Assembly (NCBI GenBank): GCA_937773775.1
Contig: CALJVL010000024.1
Coordinates: 79,343-143,342, forward strand
From: an uncultured Flavobacterium sp.
Lineage (GTDB): Bacteria > Bacteroidota > Bacteroidia > Flavobacteriales > Flavobacteriaceae
Length of the DNA stretch: 64,000 nt
Reading direction: 5' to 3'
Shown in pieces: positions 8,625 through 17,250 of this stretch; positions within the stretch are counted from its first letter, which is position 1; the number at the start of each line of letters is the position of its first letter. The notes beneath the pieces were generated by a model. The model worked only from the letters and a program-made list of their open reading frames with translations. It did no database searches and was not told the origin of the DNA. The translations under genes and the position numbers were made by a program.

Positions 8625-9629
8625 TTAAGGTACTTCAACTTCGTTAATTATTTTATTAATAATATCAACAGAAGTAATATTTTCTGCTTCCGCTTCATAG
8701 GTAATACCTACTCTGTGACGCAAAACATCGTGAACAACGGCACGAACATCCTCTGGAATAACATAACCGCGACGTTTGATGAAAGCATAACATTTGGCCG
8801 CATTGGCTAAATTGATACTTCCACGTGGTGAAGCCCCAAAACTGATTAGCGGCTTCAAGTCTGCCAGTTTGTACTTCTCTGGGAAACGAGTGGCAAAAAC
8901 AATATCAAGAATGTATTTTTCTATTTTTTCGTCCATATAGACCTCACGAACTGCTTCTTGTGCACGTAAAATCTGTTCCACAGAAACCACTTGATTTACT
9001 TTCTCATAGTTTCCTTTTAGATTTTGACGCATAACCAGACGCTCTTCATCCATTTTAGGATAATCGATAACCGTTTTCAACATAAAACGATCGACTTGCG
9101 CTTCTGGAAGTTGGTATGTTCCCTCTTGCTCAATAGGGTTCTGCGTGGCCAAAACCAAGAAAGGTCGGTCTAACTTGAAAGTGGTGTCGCCAATGGTTAC
9201 TTGTTTTTCCTGCATCGCTTCCAGCAATGCTGATTGCACTTTGGCCGGAGCACGGTTAATCTCATCGGCAAGGACAAAATTGGCGAAAATAGGTCCCTTT
9301 TTTATGGAAAATTCATTTTGTTTAATGTTGTAAATCATTGTCCCTACAACATCCGCAGGCAATAAATCAGGAGTAAACTGGATTCTGCTAAATGAACCAT
9401 GCACTGCTTGCGAAAGTGTATTTATGGCCAATGTTTTTGCTAATCCCGGAACACCTTCTAATAAAATATGTCCTTGACCCAAAAGTCCAATTAATAATCG
9501 CTCAATCATGTGCTTTTGACCCACAATCACTTTATTCATTTCCATAGTTAGGAGGTCGACAAAAGCGCTCTCTCTTTCTATTTTTTCATTGATTGCTCTA
9601 ATGTCTAAAGTCGATGTATTTTCTTCCAT
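8625..9629 (-). CDS. moxR: MoxR-type AAA+ ATPase
   Basis: The 334-aa protein is the first gene of the Bat operon. It shows a Walker A motif (GVPGLAKT), Walker B with the MoxR signature (LADEINRAPAKVQSALLEAMQE), sensor 1 (LATQNPIEQEGTYQLPEAQ) and an arginine-rich sensor 2 region (SFGASPRGSINLANAAK). MoxR ATPases remodel or help assemble protein complexes together with vWA-domain partners, here probably BatA, BatB and the DUF58 protein. Length is normal for the family. The upstream 212 bases separate it from a divergent aldo/keto reductase and should hold the operon promoter, but I saw no clear TAnnTTTG box there. Confidence 0.95.
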   Translation of the reverse strand: MEENTSTLDIRAINEKIERESAFVDLLTMEMNKVIVGQKHMIERLLIGLLGQGHILLEGVPGLAKTLAINTLSQAVHGSFSRIQFTPDLLPADVVGTMIYNIKQNEFSIKKGPIFANFVLADEINRAPAKVQSALLEAMQEKQVTIGDTTFKLDRPFLVLATQNPIEQEGTYQLPEAQVDRFMLKTVIDYPKMDEERLVMRQNLKGNYEKVNQVVSVEQILRAQEAVREVYMDEKIEKYILDIVFATRFPEKYKLADLKPLISFGASPRGSINLANAAKCYAFIKRRGYVIPEDVRAVVHDVLRHRVGITYEAEAENITSVDIINKIINEVEVP

Positions 9630-9841
9630 ATTGATATATTTAAAACCTTGAATTTAATGTCTTCATTTTGAGAGTGCAAATTGAATTATTTTTTACACGT
9701 AAGATGTTAAAAAATGGTTAAAACTTCAATCATTGCTCTAATTTTAAGGTCGAATTATGATACAATTTTTATATTTTTAAGAACTTTAAAAAATATACTT
9801 CGGAATCACAGAATTACCGATTTCATTAAAAAATAAAAACC

Positions 9842-10714
9842 ATGAATAAAACAACATTGTCCCCTGTAATAGCGGGTACCATGAATTGGGGAGTCTGGGA
9901 TAAAAACCTCACTTCAAAGGAAATGGAAAACATGATTCACGTTTGCGTAGAAAACCAGATAACTAGCTTTGATCACGCCGATATTTATGGTTCGTACACC
10001 ACTGAGGCGGATTTCGGGAAAGGATTTGCCTCGAGCAAAATAGCGAGAGAAAAAATGCAATTGATTTCTAAATGCGGTATAAGGATGCTGTCAGAAAATA
10101 GAGATAATACTATCAAACATTACGACTATTCTAAATCGCATATTATCCAGTCCGTTGAACATTCGTTAAAGAACCTACAAACTGATTATTTAGACGTATT
10201 TTTGCTACACAGACCGAGTCCATTGATGCAAGCCGACGAAATTGCTGAAGCGGTTGAAAAACTAAAATCTGAAGGGAAAATTATCGATTTCGGACTTTCA
10301 AACTTTACTTCTTCACAGACAGAATTGATTCGTCAAAAAACGGAAATTAGCTATAATCAAGTCCAGTTTTCGGCAACTAATTTCGAACCAATGCTCGACG
10401 GAAGTTTTGACTATATGCAAATGCATGATATTAGGCCTATGTCATGGAATCCATTAGGTTGCATTTTTAGAAAAGATATTCCACAAACTCACCGATTGAA
10501 GAAGTTACTGTCGACACTAGTTTCCAAATATCATTTGGGTTCCGATACCATTTTGCTTTCCTGGGTTTTGAAACATCCGTCAAAAGTTATTCCGATTGCA
10601 GGAACTGTAAATGTGGCTCGAATACAATCATTAATGAAAGCTGTAGACCTAGAACTCGAAAAAGAAGATTGGTTTGCCATCTGGTCAGAAAGCATGGGAA
10701 AAGACGTGCCTTAA
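9842..10714 (+). CDS. Aldo/keto reductase (YdhF-like)
   Basis: The 290-aa protein starts at an ATG and shows aldo/keto reductase features: an N-terminal GTMNWGVW, the catalytic tyrosine region FDHADIYGSY, the lysine region (LISKCGIR), the DVFLLHRPS strand, and FGLSNF. It probably reduces carbonyl compounds with NADPH in the cytoplasm; the physiological substrate is unknown. It is closest in outline to the YdhF group of oxidoreductases. It is divergent from moxR and followed 76 bases later by an SDR gene on the same strand, so the two may form a small operon. Confidence 0.9.
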   Translation: MNKTTLSPVIAGTMNWGVWDKNLTSKEMENMIHVCVENQITSFDHADIYGSYTTEADFGKGFASSKIAREKMQLISKCGIRMLSENRDNTIKHYDYSKSHIIQSVEHSLKNLQTDYLDVFLLHRPSPLMQADEIAEAVEKLKSEGKIIDFGLSNFTSSQTELIRQKTEISYNQVQFSATNFEPMLDGSFDYMQMHDIRPMSWNPLGCIFRKDIPQTHRLKKLLSTLVSKYHLGSDTILLSWVLKHPSKVIPIAGTVNVARIQSLMKAVDLELEKEDWFAIWSESMGKDVP

Positions 10715-10790
10715 ATTGGTTATGCCTTTTCAAATCACGCCCGCTTCCCGCAAAAAATAAATAATTAGAAACTAAATAGCAATACGAACT

Positions 10791-11543
10791 ATGAATAAAA
10801 CAGTCCTCATAACTGGTGCCACAAGCGGTATTGGTAAAGCCACAGCTGAACTATTGGCAAAAAACAAATATAAAATCATCCTTTGCGGAAGACGGGAAGA
10901 TCGCCTGCTTGCCATTGAGACTGAACTTTCTAAATTGACCGAAGTGCACACTTTACATTTTGATGTTCGGGATAAAAAAGCCGTTTCAGAGCAGATCAAT
11001 TCCTTGCCAGAAGCGTTTTCAAAAATTGACATCCTAATTAACAATGCTGGTAATGCGCATGGTTTAGATCCCATTCAAAATGGCGATTTAGACGATTGGG
11101 ACGCCATGATCGACATCAATGTAAAAGGACTTTTATATGTTTCTAAAGCCATCATCCCTCAAATGATCGAAAGAAAATCAGGCCATATTATTAATATCGG
11201 TTCCACTGCTGCAAAAGAAGTATATCCAAACGGAAATGTCTATTGTGCCACAAAACATGCAGTTGATGCCTTAAATCAAGGAATGCGTATGGATCTAAAC
11301 CCATTTGGAATAAGGGTTGGTGCAATTCACCCCGGTATGGTGCAAACTGAATTTAGTGAGGTACGTTTCAAAGGAGATACCGACAGAGCTTCAAATGTGT
11401 ATAAAGGTTTCGATCCGTTGCAGCCCGAAGATATTGCTGATATCATTCACTTTGTAGTTTCTAGACCATATCATATCAATATTGCTGATTTAGTAGTAAT
11501 GAGCACGGCGCAAGCTTCATCAACTATTGTAAAAAAAGATTGA
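10791..11543 (+). CDS. Short-chain dehydrogenase/reductase
   Basis: The 250-aa protein has the classical SDR pattern: the nucleotide-binding TGATSGIGKA at the N-terminus, NNAGNA at about residue 85, and the catalytic Ser-Tyr-Lys set in IGSTAA and YCATKHA. The residues after the second beta strand (CGRREDR) favour NADP(H). It is similar in size and motifs to the YdfG group that oxidises serine, threonine or 3-hydroxy acids, but substrate cannot be fixed from sequence. It ends in TGA, which shows that TGA is an ordinary stop in this genome. A terminator hairpin follows at 11619. Confidence 0.9.
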   Translation: MNKTVLITGATSGIGKATAELLAKNKYKIILCGRREDRLLAIETELSKLTEVHTLHFDVRDKKAVSEQINSLPEAFSKIDILINNAGNAHGLDPIQNGDLDDWDAMIDINVKGLLYVSKAIIPQMIERKSGHIINIGSTAAKEVYPNGNVYCATKHAVDALNQGMRMDLNPFGIRVGAIHPGMVQTEFSEVRFKGDTDRASNVYKGFDPLQPEDIADIIHFVVSRPYHINIADLVVMSTAQASSTIVKKD

Positions 11544-11618
11544 TTTTAAACCGAATTAGTAATTGTGATCACGAAGTCGAAAATTAGCGATGAACAGATT
11601 AACGCATTAAATTTACAA

Positions 11619-11648
11619 AAAGCAGCTGTCTCACAGCTGCTTTGTTTT
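11619..11648. terminator. Terminator between convergent genes
   Basis: A perfect 11-base-pair stem (AAAGCAGCTGT and its complement, loop CTC) is followed by GTTTT. It lies between the SDR gene and the convergent DUF4382 gene and could serve the plus strand. Confidence 0.8.
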
Positions 11649-11663
11649 CTTAAATAATTTAGA

Positions 11664-12458
11664 TTATTTTAAAATAAAAGGTTGACTACCCACATCCGTA
11701 ATTGACCCATTAACTACATCCACATTCTCAATAATTCTTGCTGCATATGCTGAATCTGCTCCAGGGTCTAGAGTTACAGTATATTTGCCCGCAGGAACAC
11801 CGCTTAAAAGAAATTCTCCCGTTTCCAAATTCATGTACGAAGAAATTGTTCCGCCTTCCACAGGTATGGATACTAAAACTGCAAAATCTGCTGGAAACGG
11901 AGAAGGACTTACAACCTTTCCTTTAATGCCCCCCGTATTTTCTTTTGTGGTAACTCTGATCACGGGGTGTAAATTATGAATCCCTGAATTTCCAGCTTTG
12001 ACAACTGAATGCTCCACATCAAAATCTAACAAAAACTCATACGTTTTTCCTCCTTCTAAGGTTTGGTTAACCTTGAGTTTCAAACCTGATTGCTGAGCGC
12101 TTGGCGTTTTCAAAGGAATAGTAGTTGTGGCCCCTTTCAGCATTAAGGAATTTTCGTCTCCTAACAATAACCGAATTTGGTCCAACTTTCCAGAAGGGAC
12201 TAAGTTGTCTGCCAATAAAATAATAACGCCTCCTGTTAAATCAAGTAAGTTATAAATTTTACCTGGTCCAACTTCAAGAGCATCTCCAATACTTACCCAA
12301 CCTTGATCACCGGCGTCTGAATTGTCTTTTATCAAAACGTCCAGCACTTCGACATTGACCTCGTCATAATCTCCAGGAGCATCCACCATTCTAACAGTAA
12401 CCCTTGAAGTTCCTGATGCTTCATTATTACTATCACATCCTAAAAAAATCAAACCCAT
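11664..12458 (-). CDS. DUF4382 lipoprotein with frameshifted signal peptide
   Basis: The readable frame encodes 264 aa: a lipobox LIFLGC at the extreme start, a DUF4382 domain (about 18-155, VTVRMVDAPGDYDEVNVEVLDV) and a carboxypeptidase-regulatory-like beta-sandwich at the C-terminus (about 170-260, GEFLLSGVPAGKYTVTL). It is probably an outer-membrane or periplasmic lipoprotein. The start at 12458 gives a signal peptide with no basic residue. An ATG at 12507 opens MKKIKFCLK in another frame. Removing one base near 12479-12484 joins it to AYFAISLMGLIFLGC, a normal lipoprotein leader. The intact gene is therefore probably 11664-12507 with one extra base in this sequence. Confidence 0.8.
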   Translation of the reverse strand: MGLIFLGCDSNNEASGTSRVTVRMVDAPGDYDEVNVEVLDVLIKDNSDAGDQGWVSIGDALEVGPGKIYNLLDLTGGVIILLADNLVPSGKLDQIRLLLGDENSLMLKGATTTIPLKTPSAQQSGLKLKVNQTLEGGKTYEFLLDFDVEHSVVKAGNSGIHNLHPVIRVTTKENTGGIKGKVVSPSPFPADFAVLVSIPVEGGTISSYMNLETGEFLLSGVPAGKYTVTLDPGADSAYAARIIENVDVVNGSITDVGSQPFILK

Positions 12459-12632
12459 TAAGCTTATTGCAAAATAAGCCTTTTAAGCAAAATTTTATCT
12501 TTTTCATATCTTTAAATTATTAAAAGTTAGTATATTAACAACGTAAAAACGCAATATAAATTTAGGGAATAAATTTTACTTTAGCTCAAAAATTCCACTT
12601 TTAATTATTTTACAAACTCACTATTTACCAAA

Positions 12633-13772
12633 ATGATAAACAAACGTCTTTTAATCAAAAACCTGCTCGCCTATAACGATGAGTGCAGTTTTTACGACAA
12701 AAAACGCCAGCTAAATTTACATACGCGAGAAGGAAAAGCAAAATTTTTGAAACACATTTGTGCATTGTCTAATTCTAATCCCGCAAATAACTCCTACATC
12801 GTGGTGGGAGTAGAGGACCAAGACAACGAAATTGTGGGAGATGATTTTTTTGACGACAGCCACATTCAGAATTTGGTTAATGCTTACCTGGAAAATCCGC
12901 CAAAAATTCAATATGAAAATGTTCCTTTTCCAAATTTGGCCAAGGATAGAGTAGTGGGATTGGTGACGATAAAACCCAAAAAAAACAGTTCTTTTTTCAA
13001 AAAAGGGATTCATACCATACCTGCTGGCAGTGTTTTTATAAGACGAGGTAGCAATACGACACCCACGGAGGGTAAAATTGAAAAGAATTATCAAAACACA
13101 GAAACAGTTATTAGCATTGAAAATGGTTCCAGAAACAACATCGAGTACACCCTAGACGGCGTTTTTGACTTCGTAAACTTTCGCCATAAAGACATGGCGC
13201 CCAAATACAAAGTGTTCAAAGAATTATTTATCATTTGCTGGGCTGGAATTCCTAAAATAGTGCGTGGTAAAATCTTTTTGTCACGTGTTGACATTGAACT
13301 CATCAATGAACAAGTGAAATTGTTCTATTCGGCACAAGATGTAGTTGCAATTACTTATGACGAAGATTCTTTTACCATTATAGAATATGTCCCATTAGGA
13401 TTGAACGACAAAACTAGCCTTTACCCCTTGGAGAAACAAACCATTCATTTTTATGAGAATGGTTATTATAAAATTGAAAGCGAGATGCTTTTTCAGCCCC
13501 CAGAATTCAATCGCAAAATGCTTTACCATATTTACAATTCCAATGTCGCCTTAATAAAAAAACTGAAAAAAGGGCATGCATTAACAGACCGGGAACATAA
13601 CGATTTGGAAAATTTACCTTCGACTTTTATGATTTGTTACCTCAACGAATTTGATGATGCCAAGGAAAAGCTGATTGAAGCGAAACTACTGTTGAAAGCC
13701 TATCCACAAATATATTTGTCCTTTAAAGAAGCTATGAGGATTTTGAGGAAGATGAAATATGACGCGCACTAA
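12633..13772 (+). CDS. ATP-binding protein with AlbA_2 (Schlafen-like) domain
   Basis: The 379-aa protein begins with an AlbA_2/Schlafen-type domain at about residues 25-150: EGKAKFLKHICALSNS, then YIVVGVEDQDNEIVGDDF and SVFIRRGSNTTPTEG. The remaining 220 residues are not recognised. They are rich in aromatic and charged residues and end in a helical basic segment (EAMRILRKMKYDAH). AlbA_2 proteins are often annotated as putative DNA-binding or ATP-binding regulators; their action is mostly unknown. No toxin, nuclease or helicase motif is visible. The gene stands alone, followed by about 500 bases without a gene. Confidence 0.7.
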   Translation: MINKRLLIKNLLAYNDECSFYDKKRQLNLHTREGKAKFLKHICALSNSNPANNSYIVVGVEDQDNEIVGDDFFDDSHIQNLVNAYLENPPKIQYENVPFPNLAKDRVVGLVTIKPKKNSSFFKKGIHTIPAGSVFIRRGSNTTPTEGKIEKNYQNTETVISIENGSRNNIEYTLDGVFDFVNFRHKDMAPKYKVFKELFIICWAGIPKIVRGKIFLSRVDIELINEQVKLFYSAQDVVAITYDEDSFTIIEYVPLGLNDKTSLYPLEKQTIHFYENGYYKIESEMLFQPPEFNRKMLYHIYNSNVALIKKLKKGHALTDREHNDLENLPSTFMICYLNEFDDAKEKLIEAKLLLKAYPQIYLSFKEAMRILRKMKYDAH

Positions 13773-13851
13773 GCTGCCAATAATAATAATATTTAAGCTA
13801 GGGTAATTAACCTCTTCATTATACCCACAAAAGAAACGAAAATTTTAACCA

Positions 13852-13884
13852 AGTAATAAGTCGTTTATAAAACGACTTATTACT
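13852..13884. terminator. Perfect hairpin downstream of the AlbA_2 gene
   Basis: AGTAATAAGTCGTTT pairs exactly with its complement across a three-base loop (ATA). It lies 79 bases after the AlbA_2 gene stop. The T-tract is weak (TTCTATAATT), so it may be a weak terminator or an RNA 3'-end stabiliser. Confidence 0.6.
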
Positions 13885-14224
13885 TCTATAATTAAAAGTG
13901 AAAAAGCAATAATTGCATTCATTTTTCTGACGTTTTATTTTTTTTAAAGATAAGCTTAATTCTTACACTAATCAATCACTAAAACTGGGTATATTTCGGC
14001 GCTGGCGAAACCACCGTTTTAACCCTGGATTTTTGCAATCTGTTCTAATTCAAATCGCGTGCTTTTATAGAATCAACAAGCTAAGAAAAACTAACACAAC
14101 AGATTTACTAGCCAGTAATCGATAAATTTTAAAACAAATTGTACTGCTTTACACTCTTTTCTATCGAAAAAACTAGTTAAAAGCTCTTAGGTACAAACTC
14201 TTTTGCTTATTTTTATCACCTAGA

Positions 14225-14244
14225 AAAAGCCTGCTTAGGCTTTT
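14225..14244 (+). terminator. Hairpin in the leader of the phosphatase gene
   Basis: AAAAGCCT, loop GCTT, AGGCTTTT form an 8-base-pair stem with flanking A and T runs, ending 26 bases before the phosphatase ATG. The shape is that of a short intrinsic terminator or attenuator. No upstream gene or leader peptide explains it. Confidence 0.45.
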
Positions 14245-14270
14245 AGAAAACCCTATTGAGAACACACCAA

Positions 14271-14996
14271 ATGAGAACATTAGTTATAGGTGACATACAC
14301 GGCGGTTTACGTGCACTTCACCAAATTATGGAAAGAGCTAACGTTACTCCGCAAGACAGCTTAATTTTTTTGGGAGATTATGTAGATGGCTGGAGCCAAT
14401 CCCCACAGGTAATCGATTATCTGATTCAATTAAAAACAACCAATAATTGTATTTTTATACGTGGCAACCACGATGAATTATTATTGCATTGGCTCAAAGA
14501 AACTAAGGACAACCCTTTGTGGTATAAGCACGGGGGAGAAGCAACGATTTTAGCATATGATCAAGTAGATGAAAACACAAAGCAACTGCACATTGACTTC
14601 CTATTATCTCTAGAAGATTATTATTTAGATGAAAAAAATCGTCTTTTTGTTCATGCTGGGTTTACGAATATGAATGGTGTGAAATATGAGTTTTATCCAA
14701 AATTGTTTTATTGGGACAGAACCTTGTGGGAAACTGCCTTAGCTTTAGATCGAAGTATAAAACCCAATGATTTATTGTATCCCAAACGCTTAACATTGTA
14801 CGATGAGATTTATATTGGTCATACGCCTGTAACTAGAATAGGAAAAACAGAGCCTTTGCAAATGGCTTGTGTTTGGAATGTGGATACCGGAGCGGCTTTC
14901 AAAGGACCTTTGACTATAATGGATGTCAACACCAAAGAATTCTGGCAAAGCGAGCCCTTGCATAGCTTGTATTTTGACGAAAAAGGTAGAAATTAA
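14271..14996 (+). CDS. Metallophosphoesterase (Ser/Thr phosphatase-like)
   Basis: The 241-aa protein shows the calcineurin-like phosphoesterase motifs in order: GDIHGG near the N-terminus, GDYVDGW at about 33, GNHDE at about 65, HAGF at about 128 and GHTP at about 185. These supply the ligands of the two-metal centre. The protein is cytoplasmic and resembles bacterial PrpE/PP1-type protein phosphatases or symmetrical Ap4A hydrolases; its substrate is uncertain. The start at 14271 (ATG, directly followed by RTLVIGDIHGG) fits the family better than the TTG at 14256. A strong terminator follows and is shared with the convergent gene. Confidence 0.88.
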   Translation: MRTLVIGDIHGGLRALHQIMERANVTPQDSLIFLGDYVDGWSQSPQVIDYLIQLKTTNNCIFIRGNHDELLLHWLKETKDNPLWYKHGGEATILAYDQVDENTKQLHIDFLLSLEDYYLDEKNRLFVHAGFTNMNGVKYEFYPKLFYWDRTLWETALALDRSIKPNDLLYPKRLTLYDEIYIGHTPVTRIGKTEPLQMACVWNVDTGAAFKGPLTIMDVNTKEFWQSEPLHSLYFDEKGRN

Positions 14997-15035
14997 AGAA
15001 AGCGTCTTGTTATAAAGTAACAAGGCGCTTTCTTT
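14995..15035. terminator. Bidirectional terminator
   Basis: AAAGAAAGCGTCTTGTTA pairs with TAACAAGGCGCTTTCTTT (one G-U pair, 18-base-pair stem, short loop). It overlaps the phosphatase stop and serves both converging genes. Confidence 0.85.
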
Positions 15036-15060
15036 AATGAATTTTATTTTTAAAATCTGC

Positions 15061-15948
15061 TTATTTGCTGATCAAAATACTCCAATCAGCACCGCTATAA
15101 ACTTGATGTCTTTCGGAAAAACTACCTTGATTGATTGCAACTGCAAAATTTAAAAGGCTATTAAAATAACAAACCTCATTTCCAATGGCAACTTGTCCAA
15201 AGGTATTTACCAACGGTAGTTCGTCTTCAAATACTTTTTCTGTACCGTTGAAAATTTGAACTTTAATCAAATCTCCTGATTTCACCCCTAACTTACTAAA
15301 CGTATTTTTATCGATGTTGGTCCAAACATTTCCGTATTGAATGTCTAAAATAGGAATAGCTCCTTTGATAATTCCATTTTCAAAGACTGGTTTTTGGTAG
15401 GCAATTTTCACTACTTCATTAGGCAGTTTTGGCCCCACTTGTTCAAAAGTAATGGTTTTAGTGGCCAAACGTGCGCCTGTAAAAGCATACACATCCCGAC
15501 CGTGAAAAGTATAGGATTCATTTGAATTTTTTCTACGATTTTTGACTTCATCAATCTCCCGAATTTCCTGAATTCCCAATTGTTCAGCGATTAGTGTTAA
15601 TGTTCCATTATCTGGTGTAACAAAATAATGACCTGATTTTGTTAGCAAAACAACTGAATGTCGCGAAGTTCCTACTCCTGGATCACAAACCGAAACAAAA
15701 ACGGTTCCCGTAGGATAATATTGAGCCGTTTGCGACAAACGATAGGCAGCTTCCAAAACATTAAAAGCCGGAATTTCATGTGTTAGATCAAATATTTTAA
15801 TATCGGTAGAAACGCCTAAAGCAACTCCTTTCATGGCTGATACAGCTCCGTCTTTTAAACCAAAATCAGATTGAAAAACTAGGACATTGTTTTGTGAAAA
15901 GCTATTAAAAGTAATGGTGCACAACAAGAGTAAAAATCGTAATTTCAT
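15061..15948 (-). CDS. Exported SAM hydroxide adenosyltransferase family protein
   Basis: The 295-aa protein has a clear signal peptide (MKLRFLLLLCTITFNSFSQ) followed by the SAM hydroxide adenosyltransferase (former DUF62) fold. Motifs include QSDFGLKDGAVSAMKG, DLTHEIPAFNV, VCDPGVGTSRHSVV (Asp and Arg of the family's water-activating set) and FHGRDVYAFTGA (the His). Family members hydrolyse S-adenosylmethionine to adenosine and methionine; relatives are the fluorinase and chlorinase. An exported form is puzzling because SAM is cytosolic. It could be a scavenging enzyme or have another substrate. It converges with the phosphatase gene, and the IS30 element lies immediately upstream of its promoter region. 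Confidence 0.85.
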   Translation of the reverse strand: MKLRFLLLLCTITFNSFSQNNVLVFQSDFGLKDGAVSAMKGVALGVSTDIKIFDLTHEIPAFNVLEAAYRLSQTAQYYPTGTVFVSVCDPGVGTSRHSVVLLTKSGHYFVTPDNGTLTLIAEQLGIQEIREIDEVKNRRKNSNESYTFHGRDVYAFTGARLATKTITFEQVGPKLPNEVVKIAYQKPVFENGIIKGAIPILDIQYGNVWTNIDKNTFSKLGVKSGDLIKVQIFNGTEKVFEDELPLVNTFGQVAIGNEVCYFNSLLNFAVAINQGSFSERHQVYSGADWSILISK

Positions 15949-16026
15949 TTTTTAAGTTTTAAGTTCGTATAAAGATATTTTATTTAAACTTACTTTTATG
16001 GATTTATAAATATTTTTCAATACTAG

Positions 16027-17118
16027 ATTCAATTAGTTAATGCAACTCTCAGGAAAAGGGATTGGATAATTTTTTCAAAAGAAAGGACATTAAAGTCCTC
16101 TCCTTCGAATGGAATAAATTGTCTTTATTTACTCCTGACCAAAGTTGTAAATAATGAGCCATTTAACCAGTGAACAAAGGTATACTATTAGTGTATTATT
16201 AGATCAGAATTTCAGTAAAAGCGAAATAGCAATAGTTATTAAAAAAGATAAGTCAATTTTAACACGAGAGCTAAAACGTAATTGTGATTTACGCAGTGGT
16301 AACTATGATTTTGATTTAGCTCAACGAAAATATGAAAAACGACAAAAAGACAAAACCAAAAGAAATGATTTAACAGTTGAAATTAAAGAGAGGATTAAAG
16401 AATACCTCCAACAAGAGTTTAGTCCAGAACAAATAGTAGGTGTTTGCTCAAAAAATGGATTGTCTTGTGTGTCAACAGAGTCTATTTATCAACATATTTG
16501 GAAAGATAAAAAAGAAAAGGGGAATTTGTATTTAAGTCTACGAACAACTGGGAAAAGGTATAGAAAAAGAGGAAGTAAAAAAGACTCCAGAGGTGTCTTG
16601 AGTAACAGAAGATTGATTGAAGATCGACCTGAAATTGTTGATTTAAAGCAACGTTTTGCAGACTTAGAGATCGATACTATAATCGGGAAGAATCACAAAG
16701 GTGCCATTGTGACCATACACGATAGAGCCACTGGAATACTGAGGATGAAAAAAATAAAAGCTAAAGAAAGTGAATTGGTTAAACAAGCGGCAATTGAATT
16801 ATTGGAGAACTGGAAGCCCTATTTGTTTACAATAACATCCGACAATGGAAAAGAGTTTGCAATGCATCAAGAAATCGCTACAGCATTAGAAGTTGACTTC
16901 TATTTTGCAAATCCTTACAGTCCGTGGGAACGTGGAGCAAATGAAAATCTAAATGGACTTATAAGGCAGTATATACCCAAATCGACCTCTTTTGAAGAAA
17001 TAACCGTCGAAAGAATTATAGAAATACAAGAAAAATTAAATAATCGTCCGAGAAAAAGATTTAATTTTGAAACACCAAATTATATGTTTAACCAAAAAGT
17101 TGCATTAGGAACTTGAAT
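16027..17118 (+). mobile_element. IS30-family insertion sequence, about 1.09 kb
   Basis: One IS30-type transposase gene is bounded by imperfect inverted repeats. The left end (16026-16047) and right end (17098-17119) agree at about 17 of 22 positions when one is reverse-complemented. They share the inner AGTTGCATTA exactly and the outer TTGAAT. The right repeat overlaps the 3' end of the transposase gene. No target duplication could be made out. A small GGAC/GTCC hairpin near 16086 lies ahead of the transposase gene. The element sits between the adenosyltransferase-like gene and a TonB receptor and interrupts neither. Confidence 0.75.
16154..17116 (+). CDS. IS30 family transposase
   Basis: The 320-aa protein is full length for IS30. 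The N-terminal helix-turn-helix (LTSEQRYTISVLLDQNFSKSEIAIVI, about 3-45) should bind the element ends. The catalytic DDE residues are all present: D in EIDTIIGKNHKG, D in TITSDNGKEF, and E in SPWERGANENLNGLIRQ. The characteristic IS30 spacing and the RGANEN motif are intact, so the enzyme looks active. The stop is TGA, two bases before the predicted right end. It moves the element by a cut-and-paste or circle intermediate typical of the family. Confidence 0.95.
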   Translation: MSHLTSEQRYTISVLLDQNFSKSEIAIVIKKDKSILTRELKRNCDLRSGNYDFDLAQRKYEKRQKDKTKRNDLTVEIKERIKEYLQQEFSPEQIVGVCSKNGLSCVSTESIYQHIWKDKKEKGNLYLSLRTTGKRYRKRGSKKDSRGVLSNRRLIEDRPEIVDLKQRFADLEIDTIIGKNHKGAIVTIHDRATGILRMKKIKAKESELVKQAAIELLENWKPYLFTITSDNGKEFAMHQEIATALEVDFYFANPYSPWERGANENLNGLIRQYIPKSTSFEEITVERIIEIQEKLNNRPRKRFNFETPNYMFNQKVALGT

Positions 17119-17250
17119 TCAGCAATTAAAATGACCTCGTTTTAAAAAAAAAACAACTTTTAAAAATACCCGGTAATATATAAAAATTTACATTTACTTC
17201 TTTATTTAATTTTTAACTAAAATAAGATATAAACCATTCAAATTTCTCCT

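Larger units (their letters stand above)
13773..14270. other. Intergenic stretch of about 500 bases without a gene
   Basis: No convincing reading frame was seen. The stretch holds a perfect 15-base-pair hairpin at 13852-13884 and a second hairpin at 14225-14244 just before the phosphatase start. It is AT-rich, apart from a short GC-rich patch near 14000. I see no tRNA and no riboswitch class that I recognise. Confidence 0.6.

Noticed and set aside
13773..14270. tRNA or riboswitch in the 500-base gap
   Set aside because: No cloverleaf, T-loop sequence or known riboswitch core was recognised; only simple hairpins were seen.
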